From positions 66,613 through 113,290 of the forward strand of contig CDMY01000335.1 in the NCBI GenBank assembly GCA_001179505.1: a DNA stretch of 46,678 bases, given 5' to 3'. The DNA comes from Vitrella brassicaformis. Its lineage: Eukaryota > Sar > Vitrellaceae. The position numbers and the translations under genes were made by a program. The notes under the pieces were generated by a model. That model worked only from the letters and a program-made list of their open reading frames with translations. It did not search any database and was not told where the DNA came from. This document shows, piece after piece, positions 35,201 through 46,640 of this stretch (its first letter is position 1; every line of letters starts with the position of its first letter).

Positions 35201-36468
35201 TAATGGTGCGGTTCACCGGCGGTCTGAAAGCCTCTATCGCACTCTCGAAAATCGTGCTCGGCTCGCGGTCGTCGATCTGATTCACCACATCCATTCATTC
35301 AGACGAGACGCAAACAGACAGACAGACAGACAGACATTCCTGCCTGCCTGCCCGCCATCGTGTGGGCTGTGTGGACTCACTCAAGCACGCACTGCGCTGA
35401 CCGGGAATCTTGCAAAGGCCCAGTCCTTTGTCGTGAATGACTTTGGCGAAGACGTGCGAGAGATGGCGAAGACCTGCTCGCACTGGTTGAGTAGATACCC
35501 GACCAAGAAGCGGCTGCTACCGGTGTCATAGTGGGCGACGGGCGAGAAGAAAATGGCCACTTCCTCCAGCTCCCCTCGCACGTCTAAGGGGGACTTGCGG
35601 CCGTCACCCACTATCACCGGCAGGAAAAACTCACGCGGACGCTCAGCGGCTATCTGCATCAATCCATAGCGATCATTCACATACATACATACATACATAG
35701 ACCATCCATCCACAAGACACACACAGACTGACCAGTTTGCCGTGTTTGGGCGTTTGCAATACGAGTCCGGTGTTGGTGGCGGTGAGTATGCTCTTTGGCC
35801 CCACTGCGCCCGCTGGGCTGGCGGGTGTGGCCAGAATGCCGAACATGCGAATGGAGCTCTCCAGGTCAAGGCTGCTGACGATGGCCACCGGACCGGGGGA
35901 TGGCTTGGCTGCACTCATGGGACAGGAATGAAAGGATAGATGGATGCGCAAGTCATGTGTGTGGTTGCTTATGCTGCTCTCTCTGTGCATGTGGTGCGCA
36001 GACGTACGTAAGACGTTCTCTGTGCCCCTGATTGGCGCCACTTTGAGCTCGTCTTTGAACAGGGTCCAGCCGTCATGACGATCTGAATCTCTGCCCGTCT
36101 TGTTCTTGTCCTTGGGATGATGCTCCCCCTCGCCGGCTGGCTCATCCTTGTCCAACTCAAGACCCAGATGCCTGTCAGATGGATGGATACGTACTTTGTA
36201 CTCTGATGGATCCACTAGATGGATGTCATTTCAGTGGCTGGTGTTCACTCTGCCAACTGTGTGAGATCGATAGACCGCCTTGCCCTTGCCTCCGTCGCGT
36301 TGTGCGGCACCCTCTTCACCGATGGAATGCGGGCACCTGAGCAAGAGAGAAAGGTCAGCACAAAATAGGGTCAGCAAGGGCAGCTTGAGTGCCTGTGTGT
36401 GTACCTTTGTGGGCCCGGATAGGCAGCGGCACCCACCAGCATGCCAACAACAAGGCGGTCTGCATCAT
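32296..36468 (-). CDS. Secreted protein with beta-propeller-like motifs, 18 exons, about 890 aa
   Basis: Exons in transcript order: 36405-36468, 36258-36336, 36008-36171, 35733-35908, 35402-35653, 35051-35276, 34872-34949, 34500-34799, 34273-34416, 34070-34213, 33939-34030, 33777-33837, 33540-33697, 33289-33450, 33150-33220, 32995-33055, 32798-32881, 32296-32652. All phases agree. It starts with a signal peptide (MMQTALLLACWWVPLPIRAH). The middle resembles secreted propeller or sialidase-fold proteins of bacteria: SYPSVAATPQGDVLIGFQAF, then AGEAPYFRP, then SSWGFGSSTVNDP...LWTLQPYA, then NWGLAWAK. These match the usual order 'PS-A-GD---GF / GEAPY / RWGDYS--DP / FWT-EYA / WG-W-AK', but the RWGDYS motif is altered. 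The C-terminus is Lys/Arg-rich (KREEAVRRRRQLKRAANKR), odd for a secreted protein. One intron starts with GC (CAG|GCACGC), and the intron 34031-34069 is only 39 nt. Catalytic activity not evident; adhesion or binding is possible. Confidence 0.75.
33861..33901 (-). other. Perfect 12-bp hairpin inside an intron
   Basis: In the intron 33838-33938, ACACACACATAT (33861-33872) and ATATGTGTGTGT (33890-33901) are perfect complements separated by a 17-nt loop. On the transcript the CA strand is toward the donor and the UG strand toward the acceptor. Confidence 0.9.
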
Positions 36469-36640
36469 TCCACACTGTACAAAACCGTTAGTAGGACATT
36501 TACGAGTTTGGAGGGCTGCTGGGAACCTCGGTGACCGGCTGACTTCGGTGGGTTCGCAGAGCAGCCGCTGCTTCCGCTCGATGTGGGAGGCGGGGCGGGC
36601 AGTCCGACCGACAATTTCGCCGCCGTCATGGCCGTTGACT

Positions 36641-37638
36641 TGGAGTGCGAGTCGGGGCAGCCGCAGCCATTCGGCGCTCCGCTCGGGGCACCCATGCCGC
36701 TATCCGTCCGACACTGCTTGACGACCACAACACTTCAACGACCGCCCTTCCCTCGGCCGTCTGGCAGGCCCTGTGCATCCCCGCCGACACAAGCAACCAG
36801 AAAAACCTCCGGCAATTAAGCGGAAGCTGCCGCACGTGCAGCACAGCAGCCGCCGCGAGGACGAGGGCACTTCGTCACGTCAGTCACCCGAAAGTGGTCG
36901 TTCAGGGGCCTGAGGCCTCTGGCGGTGTCATGCAGACGGACATGGTGTGCGAGTCAGACGGCGGAGGGCCGTGAGTGAGTGGCACCAGAGGGGAAGCACA
37001 CGTCTACATGCTCGATCTACATGGTCACCACTACTCGCAGGTGCCCACTCACTGCGCTAGCTGCCTTCGTCGGAACAAGTAAGCAGAGAAAAGACACAAG
37101 GTGAAATTCCTTATGTCTGATGTGCGTAATTAATGTGATGTGTGTATGTGTGTGGGCAGAGGAGCAGGCACTTCGCCGTGCTCTGAATCGCCCCTCGGCT
37201 TCCGGCTGGTGTGCAGCAAAGCAAGACCGGCGGCAAACGTCAAGCCCCACCAGTGATAGAGCGACTGACTGACTGAGTGACATTCATGTTTGGGGTGCGG
37301 TGCCCTGGCTGTCTGTCTGGCTGTCTGTCTGTCTGTCTGTCTGACCGTGTGTTGGTGCTTCGTGGATGGCTGGATGGCTGAGTTTTTTGGGGGCTGTCTC
37401 AGACAGAGAGAGGAAGAGAGGCGTATGTACACACGACCTGCCTGCCCGAGGGCCTTGACTGATGCACACTTCATTGGCCGCGTTGCGTAGCGTAGCGTTG
37501 CAGGGCACACACTCCCACTGGGCTATGCGTTGTTTTGACCCCACTTGTGTTCCCCGCAAGGCAAGGGTAGGTCATGTAGGTCAGCCATATGTGGTCTGCT
37601 GCGCTGCTGGGATGGATGGATGAGTGGATAATTTGTGT
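36641..37638 (-). repeat. Right arm of the 998-bp inverted repeat
   Basis: Reverse complement of 30326-31323. It begins about 170 bases upstream of the start codon of the propeller-like gene, so it may include that gene's promoter. Just outside the arm (37640-37780) is a degenerate GAGCC/GCCGA-rich stretch, seen twice as GAAGGCGAGGACCGAAGGGC-like sequence and absent from the left side. Confidence 0.93.
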
Positions 37639-37876
37639 TGCTGTTGATGGGAAGGCGAGGCCCGAAGGGCCGAGCCGAGCCGAGCCGAGCCGAACCAAGT
37701 CATGGTGTGTGTGTCTGTTTGTATGCTGTGCGAAGGCGAGGACCGAAGGGCCGAGCCGAGCCTGAGTGTGTCTGTCTGAGTCTGTGTGTGTTCTCTCTGT
37801 GTGTGCATCACACGCAACACCCCCACACACATCCATCCACCCCCTGCACTCATCGGTTGTCTCTCCCTCTCTCTCT

Positions 37877-37902
37877 GTGTCCATGGGTTTTTTGCTAACT
37901 TG
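37877..37902 (-). repeat. 26-bp inverted repeat partner of 32005-32030
   Basis: Reverse complement of the first copy; it abuts the second 82-bp direct repeat directly. Confidence 0.9.
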
Positions 37903-37983
37903 TGGAAAGGAGGAATAGCGAGGCGATGGGCGTCCGCACTTTACAGAATCGGTTACGGTAAAGGTCTACAGTCAGTACTCAAG
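37902..37983 (+). repeat. 82-bp direct repeat, copy 2, followed by a foldback
   Basis: Same sequence and orientation as 31908-31989. About 70 bases downstream (38050-38075) is a degenerate reverse-complement copy of its last part (ACTGACTGTA versus TACAGTCAGT). Two GGTTGCACC boxes lie between, which gives a foldback. The left copy is preceded by a matching GGTGCAACC box. Confidence 0.88.
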
Positions 37984-38093
37984 TCTTGATGAGGTTGCAC
38001 CTTTCACCAGGTTGCACCTTGCACACGGTTTCTGATGACCTGGAAGGACGAATACTGACTGTATACCTTATCTACTGGGCCAAGACTCCCCAT

Positions 38094-38138
38094 TAGCTAA
38101 ACTATGTTGTGTGTCTGTACTGTACATGTGGGTGTCTG
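38094..38138 (-). repeat. About 45-bp inverted repeat partner of 32125-32168
   Basis: Reverse complement of the left copy with a few differences; followed by GTCT tetranucleotide units. Confidence 0.8.
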
Positions 38139-39005
38139 TCTGTCTGTCTATCTCTATACTATACATCGGTCGGTCAATGAGTGCATCTCTAGCCATCTAC
38201 TCGGTCGTTTCATTGCTGCGTAGGCCGGGATCAAGATTCATGCCTTTATTTGGTGAATGATGAGTAGGTAGGAAGGTAGGTAGATGAGACATACATACGT
38301 ACACGTACACAGACATCCGTCCGATCCGTGCAAACGTTGACTGACTAACGTGTGTGAGGGTCATCGATATCGATCTGTACACATATATATGCATACATCT
38401 GTACGTCTGTACCGTACGTCTAAGTATATACATGTATATCTGTCTGCTCGAGCGTTGCGTCTGTTGATCCGATCGACGTGACGTCTGTTCATGGTACGGT
38501 GAGTCGGTCGGATTTAATATCGATGCATGTGTGCAGTATACGTACGTACGTTGTGTGTGTCGTTGCATGTGTGGTCGATGTGAGCATGAGCGAGGCAAAC
38601 AGACAGACAGACAAACTTGTGCCGCTGTCGATCGATGTATAGACAGCCCGGGAGAAGGGAAGAGGGAGGAAGAGACGGACGGATGGTTGAGAGGATGAGT
38701 CAATCAGTCGACTGATCGGTCGATCGTGTGTTTGTGATTGGTAAAGAACTCGGGATCGGCCGAACGATCCCATACACTCACACACCGTACTGTACGTACA
38801 GAACCGGTACCAACACACGTACCGTAACGATGTACTCTGTCTTTCAACCGAACAGACAAAACAAAGCCCTGTATATCGCCTGTGCAATTACTAAATCGGC
38901 CGCGAGGCTGGAGCGACTTGGCATGTCTTTCATGTCACAGGGCCTCGCGTCTCCTGTCATGGAAGCCAACCGGTGAAATGACGTAGGCACTTAAGGACGC
39001 TTCGC
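38139..39005. other. Intergenic region
   Basis: TA- and TACG-rich stretch (38380-38560) with many short self-complementary words. The frame 38728-38976 (+) lacks splice-site or family support and is not called. Confidence 0.5.
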
Positions 39006-39155
39006 ATGCACTCAGTGACTGTGTTGCTTCGTGTCTCTAACTTGATTTGGTCTGGGTCCGTCTTTAAGTGTGTCTCGTTGCTCGACAGTGTATCGTTGCA
39101 GCGAGACACGAGGCGTTTGTGCGCAATGTACAAATGGAAGCGCTCAATTTGATGT
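39006..39155 (+). repeat. Diverged repeat with conserved hairpin, copy 1
   Basis: Aligns with 42286-42440 in the same orientation: ATGCACTCAGTGAC, then TTCGTGTCTC, TTTGGTCTG, GTGTCTCGTTGC, AGGCGTTTGT, and CGCTCAATTTGATGT. The hairpin GTGTCTCGTTGC (39070-39081) / GCAGCGAGACAC (39098-39109) is kept in both copies, though its loop differs in length and sequence. Confidence 0.82.
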
Positions 39156-39701
39156 GGTACGTTTGTGGTCACGGCGGGCCAGCCAAGTGCATGCCGTCTG
39201 TCTGTTTATACCCTCCGACCGCCTCCTGTACCTTGGGGTCGGCAATTTTCAAATCGGCATTTCGGTGCACGGCACTCTTCTTGCGTGACTCGTTGGGCCA
39301 AATGATGCGTATACGGACAAACGATATTTTCCTTTTTTACATCAATTTGTGTACGTATGTTCAATTGCGTATGTTTGACGCCGAACCATACCTGACACAC
39401 CTAGGCTGACTGGTATGCTCTTCCTCTTGGTGTCTGTGGCGTGGAAGCAGACGAAGGTCCAAACTTCGGGTTGGACCTTCCTCGCATCTTGAGGGTCAAT
39501 AATTGGTCTGTATATGCCTGTCTTGGTCCATCCATCCATCTATCCATCTATCCATCCATCCCCCCAAAGAGCATGTACGACACGACAATTGTCGGTGTGA
39601 ATTGTGAATCAAAAATCAACTTAGTGTCCCTTGATATTGATTTTTGATATCGTGTGTTCCTGTCTCCATCCGCAAATCAATCAATCGTCCACACAGATAG
39701 G

Positions 39702-41841
39702 TCATCGCACCTCAAACATACTTGAATGAAAAGGACAAAATTCGTATGTGCTTACTGACTGATACTTGTTCTCATCAGCGTCGGTCAAGAGCATCAGTAT
39801 AGGGACTGGCAGATTGCGAAGCATGTTAAGAGTGCCGCCGATGCCCAGTGCCAGCAAGTGCATCCTGATAACGCCGGGCTCGGTTATGCTCTTAATCAGG
39901 GGCAAGTTGGCAGAGCGCACGAGGCAGATGTAGAGCGCACCCTCGAAGAAGACTTCGATCAGCACCATGATTCCCAGACCTACTGGCCTCTCTAGCAAGT
40001 GACGGACGAATGGAAAGAGGATCTGGCCGACAGTGATTTTGAGCAGGTTGCTGAAGATGAGCACTGTTAACTCAATCAAGCTGTAGGCATGCATTTGCTG
40101 CAGCAGTGGAAGCAAAAAGTGAAGAATGGATGGATTTTCTTGTCTGTCGCTTTCCTTCCTCACATCGCTGAGACGCTGAAGGAATATCGGGTGATAGCCA
40201 AATTGAACAACCCGAGTGGGGACGTCCAGAAACGTGCTCAAAGATCTCATGGAACAGCGACCGGCCGACTTGAAACTCATCATGGTCGTAGAATGGCGGC
40301 TGAGTAGCATGACCGGCGTCTGTTTATCGCGCGTTTCCTGAGTATCTTCAGCAGTGACAGTGTCGAAGTGCCGATCTCGTACCGGCCTGCATAGGAATCG
40401 CACCAGACTTCTTCTCGCGGCACCACCTATGAGAACGAAATACGGCATGGCTAGGTCGGTGACGAAGTCGAATGATGCAAAGACCAAGCTCCACAGAAGC
40501 TGATAAGGAGAGACATGTCCAGGAAGGACGAGGAATGGATCTGACGCGAGGACAGCGTCGATGTGCCCACCTACCTGAGAGGAGATATATTCCATCTCGG
40601 CCTGGACGATCCTTGCGAAGAGTGCGAAGCCGAACGCTACAAACGTGATTGCTGGAGACGTTTGCAGGGCAGGGCCGTCCTTCAGAGAACGAACGATGGC
40701 TGTGACTGAAACACAGACCGAATACGCATGGAAACATGCGAATGTGTCCATCGATCGAGTCGCAATTCTTACGCGTCGCAACAACGGGCGACACCACGAG
40801 CAGGAAAATAAAGATGACGCCTGTCTTCTCGCGATCTGTTGTTGCAGTCCGGGCAAGAGGCATGAAGTAGAGGGGTACGGCAAACGAAAAACAGATGACC
40901 ACTACACATATGCCCCATGTCTTGAGAATATACGCCCGCTTCCTGATGATTATCTTCGAAGATAGAGCCACTTGGCGAAAGACCCTGACAGGACAGGCAC
41001 AACGACAGAGAATATTTGCTTACTGTCACAATTCTTTTCTCACATGAGGGGTACGAGCAGCGTGCAGGGGTAATGCATGAGCGGCGCATATTTGTGGCGT
41101 TTCCGCAGGGCCTCGACGTGGTGGAAAAGTGCAAAATCCACGTATGGGGCAAGCCCAGGAAGGAAGAAATACCAGGTCGTCCTCAAGCGGCGGACAGCCC
41201 CAATTGTGCTGCCCTCAGCCAGAAGTAGTATCATAGCCATATAGCATAGGGCAACGATGATGCGGCGAGTTATATCGAGGACTATCCCTGCTGCTCTCGC
41301 GCTCATCTTCTCGCACGCCGACCAGTACGCCAGCCACACCGGGGCCCAACAGACTGCAAAGCCGACGGCTGCAATTACGTGGTATAAGAGTACCTGGAAA
41401 GTGACAGACGTGGAAGGACTGCGACATTCTGCGAATGATTACCTTTGTGACTCTTCTTGCAGTCGTGCAGAGCGGCTCAGGAGTGAAGACCGCACCAACA
41501 AATGAGCCTCCTTCATATCGCAAGTCAGTTTGGAACTCCTGAAAGGAGGCTGCATGTCCCGCGCATGCTCGAAATTCATTCACCTTTTCTTCGAGCTCGA
41601 GCTCCTCTTTGCGCAGCGCTCTCTCGTCTTTTTCTCCGTCCCCATGATAGACAACCCCCTCTTCTGAGTAGGTTTCTGTAGGCAGGCCGCAGGTCACGTC
41701 GTTGGTCCCAGTGGCGCCTGTGCTCTCTGGGTCAATGACATGCGCCTCGCCGCTGAGAATATCTGCTGGTTCATCGCTAACTTTCATGACGTGTTCAACG
41801 TCGTGTTGCGGTTGGGCGGCGGTGAGCTCCGTGGTCAGCAT
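39702..41841 (-). CDS. Multi-pass membrane protein of unknown function, four exons, about 654 aa
   Basis: I do not recognise the family. Exons in transcript order: 41443-41841, 41044-41393, 40773-40984, 39702-40705; all keep phase. Exon 1 gives an acidic cytosolic N-terminus (MLTTELTAAQPQHDVEHVMK; RKEELELEEKVNEFRAC). Hydrophobic segments follow: LLYHVIAAVGFAVCWAPVWL, RRIIVALCYMAMILLLA, WGICVVVICFSFAVPLYFM, GVIFIFLLVVSPVVA, TFVAFGFALFARIV, LLWSLVFASFDFVTD, IELTVLIFSNLLKI, GLGIMVLIEVFFEGALYIC and LLALGIGGTLNML, so about eight to ten membrane spans. No transporter signature is clear. A second soluble loop lies between spans in exon 4 (RPVRDRHFDTVTAEDTQETR). The gene sits between two diverged copies of the hairpin repeat. 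The start is the first ATG in the open frame. Confidence 0.7.
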
Positions 41842-42285
41842 CTTCGAAGAATTCGACTGGGGGCTTCCTGGGGGTTCAGTCTCCACGGCGGAGCAACTTG
41901 ACAAGGTTGAACTTCAAACTTGAACTCTCCCCACGCGCAGGATGACGCATCGGTTCAGAGCCCGTTACATTCCAATCGGACTGAGGTCCCGAGGAACTGG
42001 TCCTCAGTACGGATGACGACAGCCCTCGGCGACAAACAGCCGCGACCACCGCTGAGGGCTGGATGAAGGGGGGTGACGCATGGGCACGCCAAAACTGCAC
42101 GAGGATCTTGACTGGCTCATGCCTGTCTGCATTGACGTCTCTGTCCGCGTCTTTTCCCTCTGCAGCTGCTGCGCCAAATTGGAGCAGCGGTGTGGATGTT
42201 GATCTGGCGGTGCAGATGCTCGCGAAGCAGAAGGCCCCCGGCACGGCAAGGCTGTTCACAAAGGCATGCAGGATGAGCAGTCACA
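41842..42285. other. Upstream region of the membrane-protein gene
   Basis: Open frames exist on both strands (42063-42335 + and 41876-42259 -), but neither has a supported start or motif. Probably the promoter and 5' UTR of the leftward membrane-protein gene. Confidence 0.4.
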
Positions 42286-42440
42286 ATGCACTCAGTGACA
42301 ATGTGCCTTCGTGTCTCAATAGTGCTTTGGTCTGAGTCCGTCATTGTTCTGTGTCTCGTTGCGCCAGTGCAGCGAGACAAAGAGGCGTTTGTACGCAATG
42401 CACAAATGCGGGAATTTCGCAGAACCGCTCAATTTGATGT
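42286..42440 (+). repeat. Diverged repeat with conserved hairpin, copy 2
   Basis: Same family and orientation as 39006-39155. The hairpin here is GTGTCTCGTTGC (42351-42362) with GCAGCGAGACA (42369-42379), loop only 6 nt. Confidence 0.82.
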
Positions 42441-43714
42441 ACGTATGTGGCGATTGAGGATCCTCAGAACGCAGCTGCTGTGCTTTCAACGACGCGCGCA
42501 CATTCGGAAAATGCCCAATCCGCAGTGGTTGGCAATCATGTGTGTGATGCACACTGACCAGGTCCATCCATCCACTGTCTCCGCTCATACCATCAAACAG
42601 CGGCTGGCTGCCTCTCCTCTCTCCTTCCTCCCACACACCCCTCTCATGATCACCCCTCCCACCGCCGCCCTCCCGCCCTCGCTCGCTTATTTACAAACAA
42701 ATCAGAGGACAGCCGGCCAGCCAGCCAGAGATGCGCAGTGAGAAGCAATCGGTGCACAAGGAGGAGGCCCAAAAGGCGAATTCGAACCTTACAGTCGGAC
42801 AGGGCGTGTGCGTGTACGGTCGTGCAGTGCAAGGTCACAACAATCGGAACGAATAATCGGACAGCCAGGCAGTACGCACATCCGCACTTAGAACACGCTT
42901 TGTGTCCGTCCGTATGCCTGCCTGCCATGTTAACCCACGAGAGCCATCGGTCAACGCCATCACATCAAACCAGCAGCAATAAGATAACAATGCGGCACCA
43001 CATGTCTGTGTACCAGGTCGGAATAGATTATAGCAGGTTAGGTTGTGTTGCCCCCAAGTCATGAGCGTTAGGAGTGACTGACCTTTCTAAAACATCTCAT
43101 CCCCATCCCCACCACTCATTCACGTCCTTTCTGTTCAGCCAGACCGCCAAGCCAAAGCCGAGACAAGTGTGTTGTTTCTCCGGTGGCGGTCTGGCTGCAG
43201 ACAGGACGGAAGCTCCCCAACACGCAGGCATCACACACACGAAGAGAGAGGGAGACAAGGAAGGCAAGCTGAGAAAAATGCGGCACCCTAGCGGGCGGCA
43301 GCAGTCCAGTACCAGCTTGTCTTTGTGCAGTGACCCACCCCAGCCCCCAAGCAATAGACCTCCTCCGCTCTCCCCTCTCCCCTCTCTAGTCGCTTAGTTG
43401 CGTGTGTGTACGTGTGGATATGCCCCTCCGACATGCATCCCTAGTCGGTGTGCGCGGCCATATATTGAAACCTCACTCGCGCACACACACCCATCCGTCA
43501 CCCACACAGACACCGCCGCAGCGCCACACATCCATCCATCCACTCACTCACTCAGCAGCCAGCCAGCCTTCAAAGCCGGACCCTCAAGCAGCTCACTGAG
43601 ACACACACACACACACACACACACAGGCTTGCTTATGAGCACGCGGCTCGCTCTCTGTTCGTATGTAAGCACCAAGGCACCGTGGCTGCCTCTGTGCGGT
43701 TAAAACGACATCGT
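42441..43714. other. Intergenic region
   Basis: Low-complexity CA/CAT-rich DNA with short open frames and no recognised gene. A CA repeat lies near 43600-43625. Confidence 0.5.
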
Positions 43715-44103
43715 TCAAAGGCACGCACCGATCAAGGAGCCGCCCTGCCACCCCCCACCACTCATGCACCCGCACGATACCCATCGCCTTGGCAGCCTCT
43801 CAACACCGCCCACGAGACCATCCTCTGCGAGCCTGTCTGTCGGCGGGCAGAGAAGGGTCGCGGACCCGTTCGAAAAGGCTGCCGAAGGCAGCGGTAAAGC
43901 GAGTGAGGGTGTGTACCGTGCTCGTATATATCACTCTCATGGACGTATCCAGGCAGGCAGGCAGGCAGGCAGACGGGGTCACTTGCGTGCTTTTCATACC
44001 AAGCCAAAAGAGTGCTCTCTTCGTTCAAACAGCATGCATCCACGGGCAGCCAGCCTTGACTCGACAAGAGAGTGAGGGCGGCACATAGCAGCACTGCCAC
44101 CAT
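43715..44103 (-). CDS. Candidate small secreted Cys/Gly-rich protein, two exons, about 94 aa
   Basis: Exon 43983-44103 begins MVAVLLCAALTLLSSQGWLP, a signal peptide with a plausible cleavage region before DACCLNEES. The donor AA|GTGACC joins in phase to 43715-43878 (TFSNGSATLLCPPTDRLAED, then WVSCGCMSGGGWQGG), ending at TGA. Five or six Cys residues in the mature part could form disulfides. No family recognised. The intron is about 104 nt, typical for this genome, but codes in nearby frames are also open, so the call rests on the signal peptide and the phase match. Confidence 0.4.
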
Positions 44104-44415
44104 ATGGAGTGTGCGGCCGCTTTCTAGCTGCCTTCCTAGATGGGGACGGGACACTCGCAGCACAGGACAAGTACGAGAAACAATCGGCGTCCCCTCCCCT
44201 CCATCACCCAGCTCCCATGGTGATGCCTTCTGCTCATCGAAACGACCACAGCAGAGGCACTCGCTCACACCCGGACACCCGCGCCATAGGTGCATGCTCG
44301 CTCACTGACGTGGACAGGGCCCCTCACATCACACGCAGCCATCCATCCATCCATCAGACAGTGAAGGAAAAACCTTTACAAAGTCGCTGGAAAGCACTCG
44401 TTCCTCCCTCTCTTT

Positions 44416-44446
<31 letters not shown>

Positions 44447-46400
44447 GTCTCCATGCAGCGGGCATCGGGTGGGTGAGTGGGAAAAGTGCCCTTGGTTGTG
44501 TCGGCCAGTGATGCCTCTCGCCCACCAATTCGACCGACCGTTGAGTGACCAGAATATACACCGCGCCGCAACACACATCACAACGGGAAAAGTCCCCCAT
44601 CTGCAATGTCGCCTCGCTGACGAGGGGACACCACACGATGGGCCAGAGAGACCGACCGGCCGACCGGTCTGTCTTCCGTCCCTCCCTCCCATGATTAGTC
44701 AATCAACGGCACTAGGAAAAGGCTAGGAAAGCAACCATGGTGCAATCGATGCAATAGTGCGCAACAAGCGATACCCAACAGACGCAGCGCACCGGCACAC
44801 AACCGGTGGGAGAAAACATCACGAGCCAGTCATTCACTCAGTCAGGCAGTCGAGTCGAAGGTAAGGCAGTGAGTGAATGGGGCGTGTCTATGTTACATTG
44901 CCTGAGGAGTGGGTGATGTGATCAGATCAATATGATAAACGAGTGGCATGTGTTTGCACATCGATCGTGTGATAGACAGACAAGTACACTCACAAGATAA
45001 GCTTACATGGAATGGAAAGGGACAGTGACGCCCACGCACACGAGAAGAGAAAAATGCCCCGGCTGAGTCAGCACAGCCATGCACGCCCGGATGTCGTGTC
45101 ATTTCAATTGCCCGTTGCATCCCCCCCGCCCAGGGACTCGCGCGACCAGTCTGCAGGAGAGCGAAACACCGCTCGGCCGGAAGATTGGCCCGTGAACTCG
45201 AGCCGCTGGGTGGACGACACACATCGATAGACACGGGAAAACAGAAGGACGGGCATGCAGGCTCACTGAACCGACACACCCACTGGTCTGTGCGAGAAAG
45301 GGCAATTCTCTCTCCTGAAAGAGTGCGCTATGACGTGCTGTGCTGTGCTGTGTTGCGTTGGGGCAGGGTGCAGGTAGCGGCAGCAAGCGAGGGACGGGAC
45401 ATCCCTCAATTCTTTCCTCCACACAGGACAGGACATCTGTGGTTATCTCTCTCTTGGCTGTCCTGTCAAGCAAGTGCTCTGCCTGCCTCCCTGCCTGTCC
45501 GTCTGCCTGTCTGTCTGTCTGTCACGTAAACAAGTGGATCAGCCAGTAGTCGTCTCACCGTCGAATTCGTTCACGAGTCATTCATATGGCAGCACGTCCG
45601 TCCCTCCTCCATCATCGAGTCGGTGCACTCTTTCAACGATGCGTTCGTGTCCGAAAAATGTCCCGGCCGACAGACACCTCAACAACTCGTTTGCGAATGC
45701 ATGTACCGCCCGAAGTGGCGTGCCGAAGGCAGTGATCTCACTTGGCACGCACCGAGTCAGTAGGGAAAATGGAATGGAATGGAATCAATGCCGTAAAGAT
45801 GAAAGGCATGGATGATGTCTTTAACACAAGACCGTTGTGCGTGCAATGCAGGAGCATGTAGACGAGTTGAGGTGAGTTGAGTTGAGGTGAGACGGAAAAG
45901 TATACATGTACAGAAAGGTCGGAAGGTCGAGAGGGAGGAAGGAAGAAAGGAAGATGGTATCATCATGATCTCTATATACAAACTCAGCAGGTAGCAGATA
46001 GCAGCGGGTCATGCAGGTCATCGATTCGTCGGTCGTTGGTGCCATGTGCCATTGGCAGGCCGACACACACCCACCCACTCAGACACACACTCATGATGGA
46101 TGGATGGATGGATGGGTACATCATGACTGTGGGTGGTGGTGCCTCAAAAATACCCAAATATACCTCGCAGGCAGGCAGGCACGTAGAGAAAGCCACACAC
46201 GCTCTCTCACACACACACACACACGCACGCAGAGCGGCCATCCACATGCACCCGAAGCCCCCTCACCACCCCTCCCCTTTCTGTCCGTCCGTCAGCGAGC
46301 AATGCACCATTGCCGTGCCGTGACTACCGCACTGCGCGGCCAATCCCCACACACTTGTGAGCGATAGCTGACCCATCCCCCCGGCCCCCTCTCGCGTCTT

Positions 46401-46432
<32 letters not shown>

Positions 46433-46640
46433 AATACAGGCTCTCTCTCTTGTCTCTCTCTCTCTTGCTCTGGTTTAGTCGGTCTGTCTGTCACAAACGG
46501 CAGCCCTCGTCTCAGCCAATGCGCGAGTGACACAAGCAAAGCTCACGCACAAGACGCGCGACACGCAACACACCAGACAGTAGCATTATAGCAGCATCAG
46601 CAGCAGCAATACATGTACAGCGGCATCCATCCAGGCATCC

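Noticed and set aside
36583-36974. Open frames starting outside and running into the right repeat arm
   Set aside because: Two overlapping frames are equally plausible, with no family match. They may be the end of a truncated gene but cannot be supported.
38728-38976. 82-codon plus-strand frame
   Set aside because: Low-complexity TAC/ACA composition, no splice context or motif.
41876-42335. Overlapping open frames on both strands upstream of the membrane-protein gene
   Set aside because: The minus frame starts only at GTG with a stop just upstream, and the plus frame has no motif.
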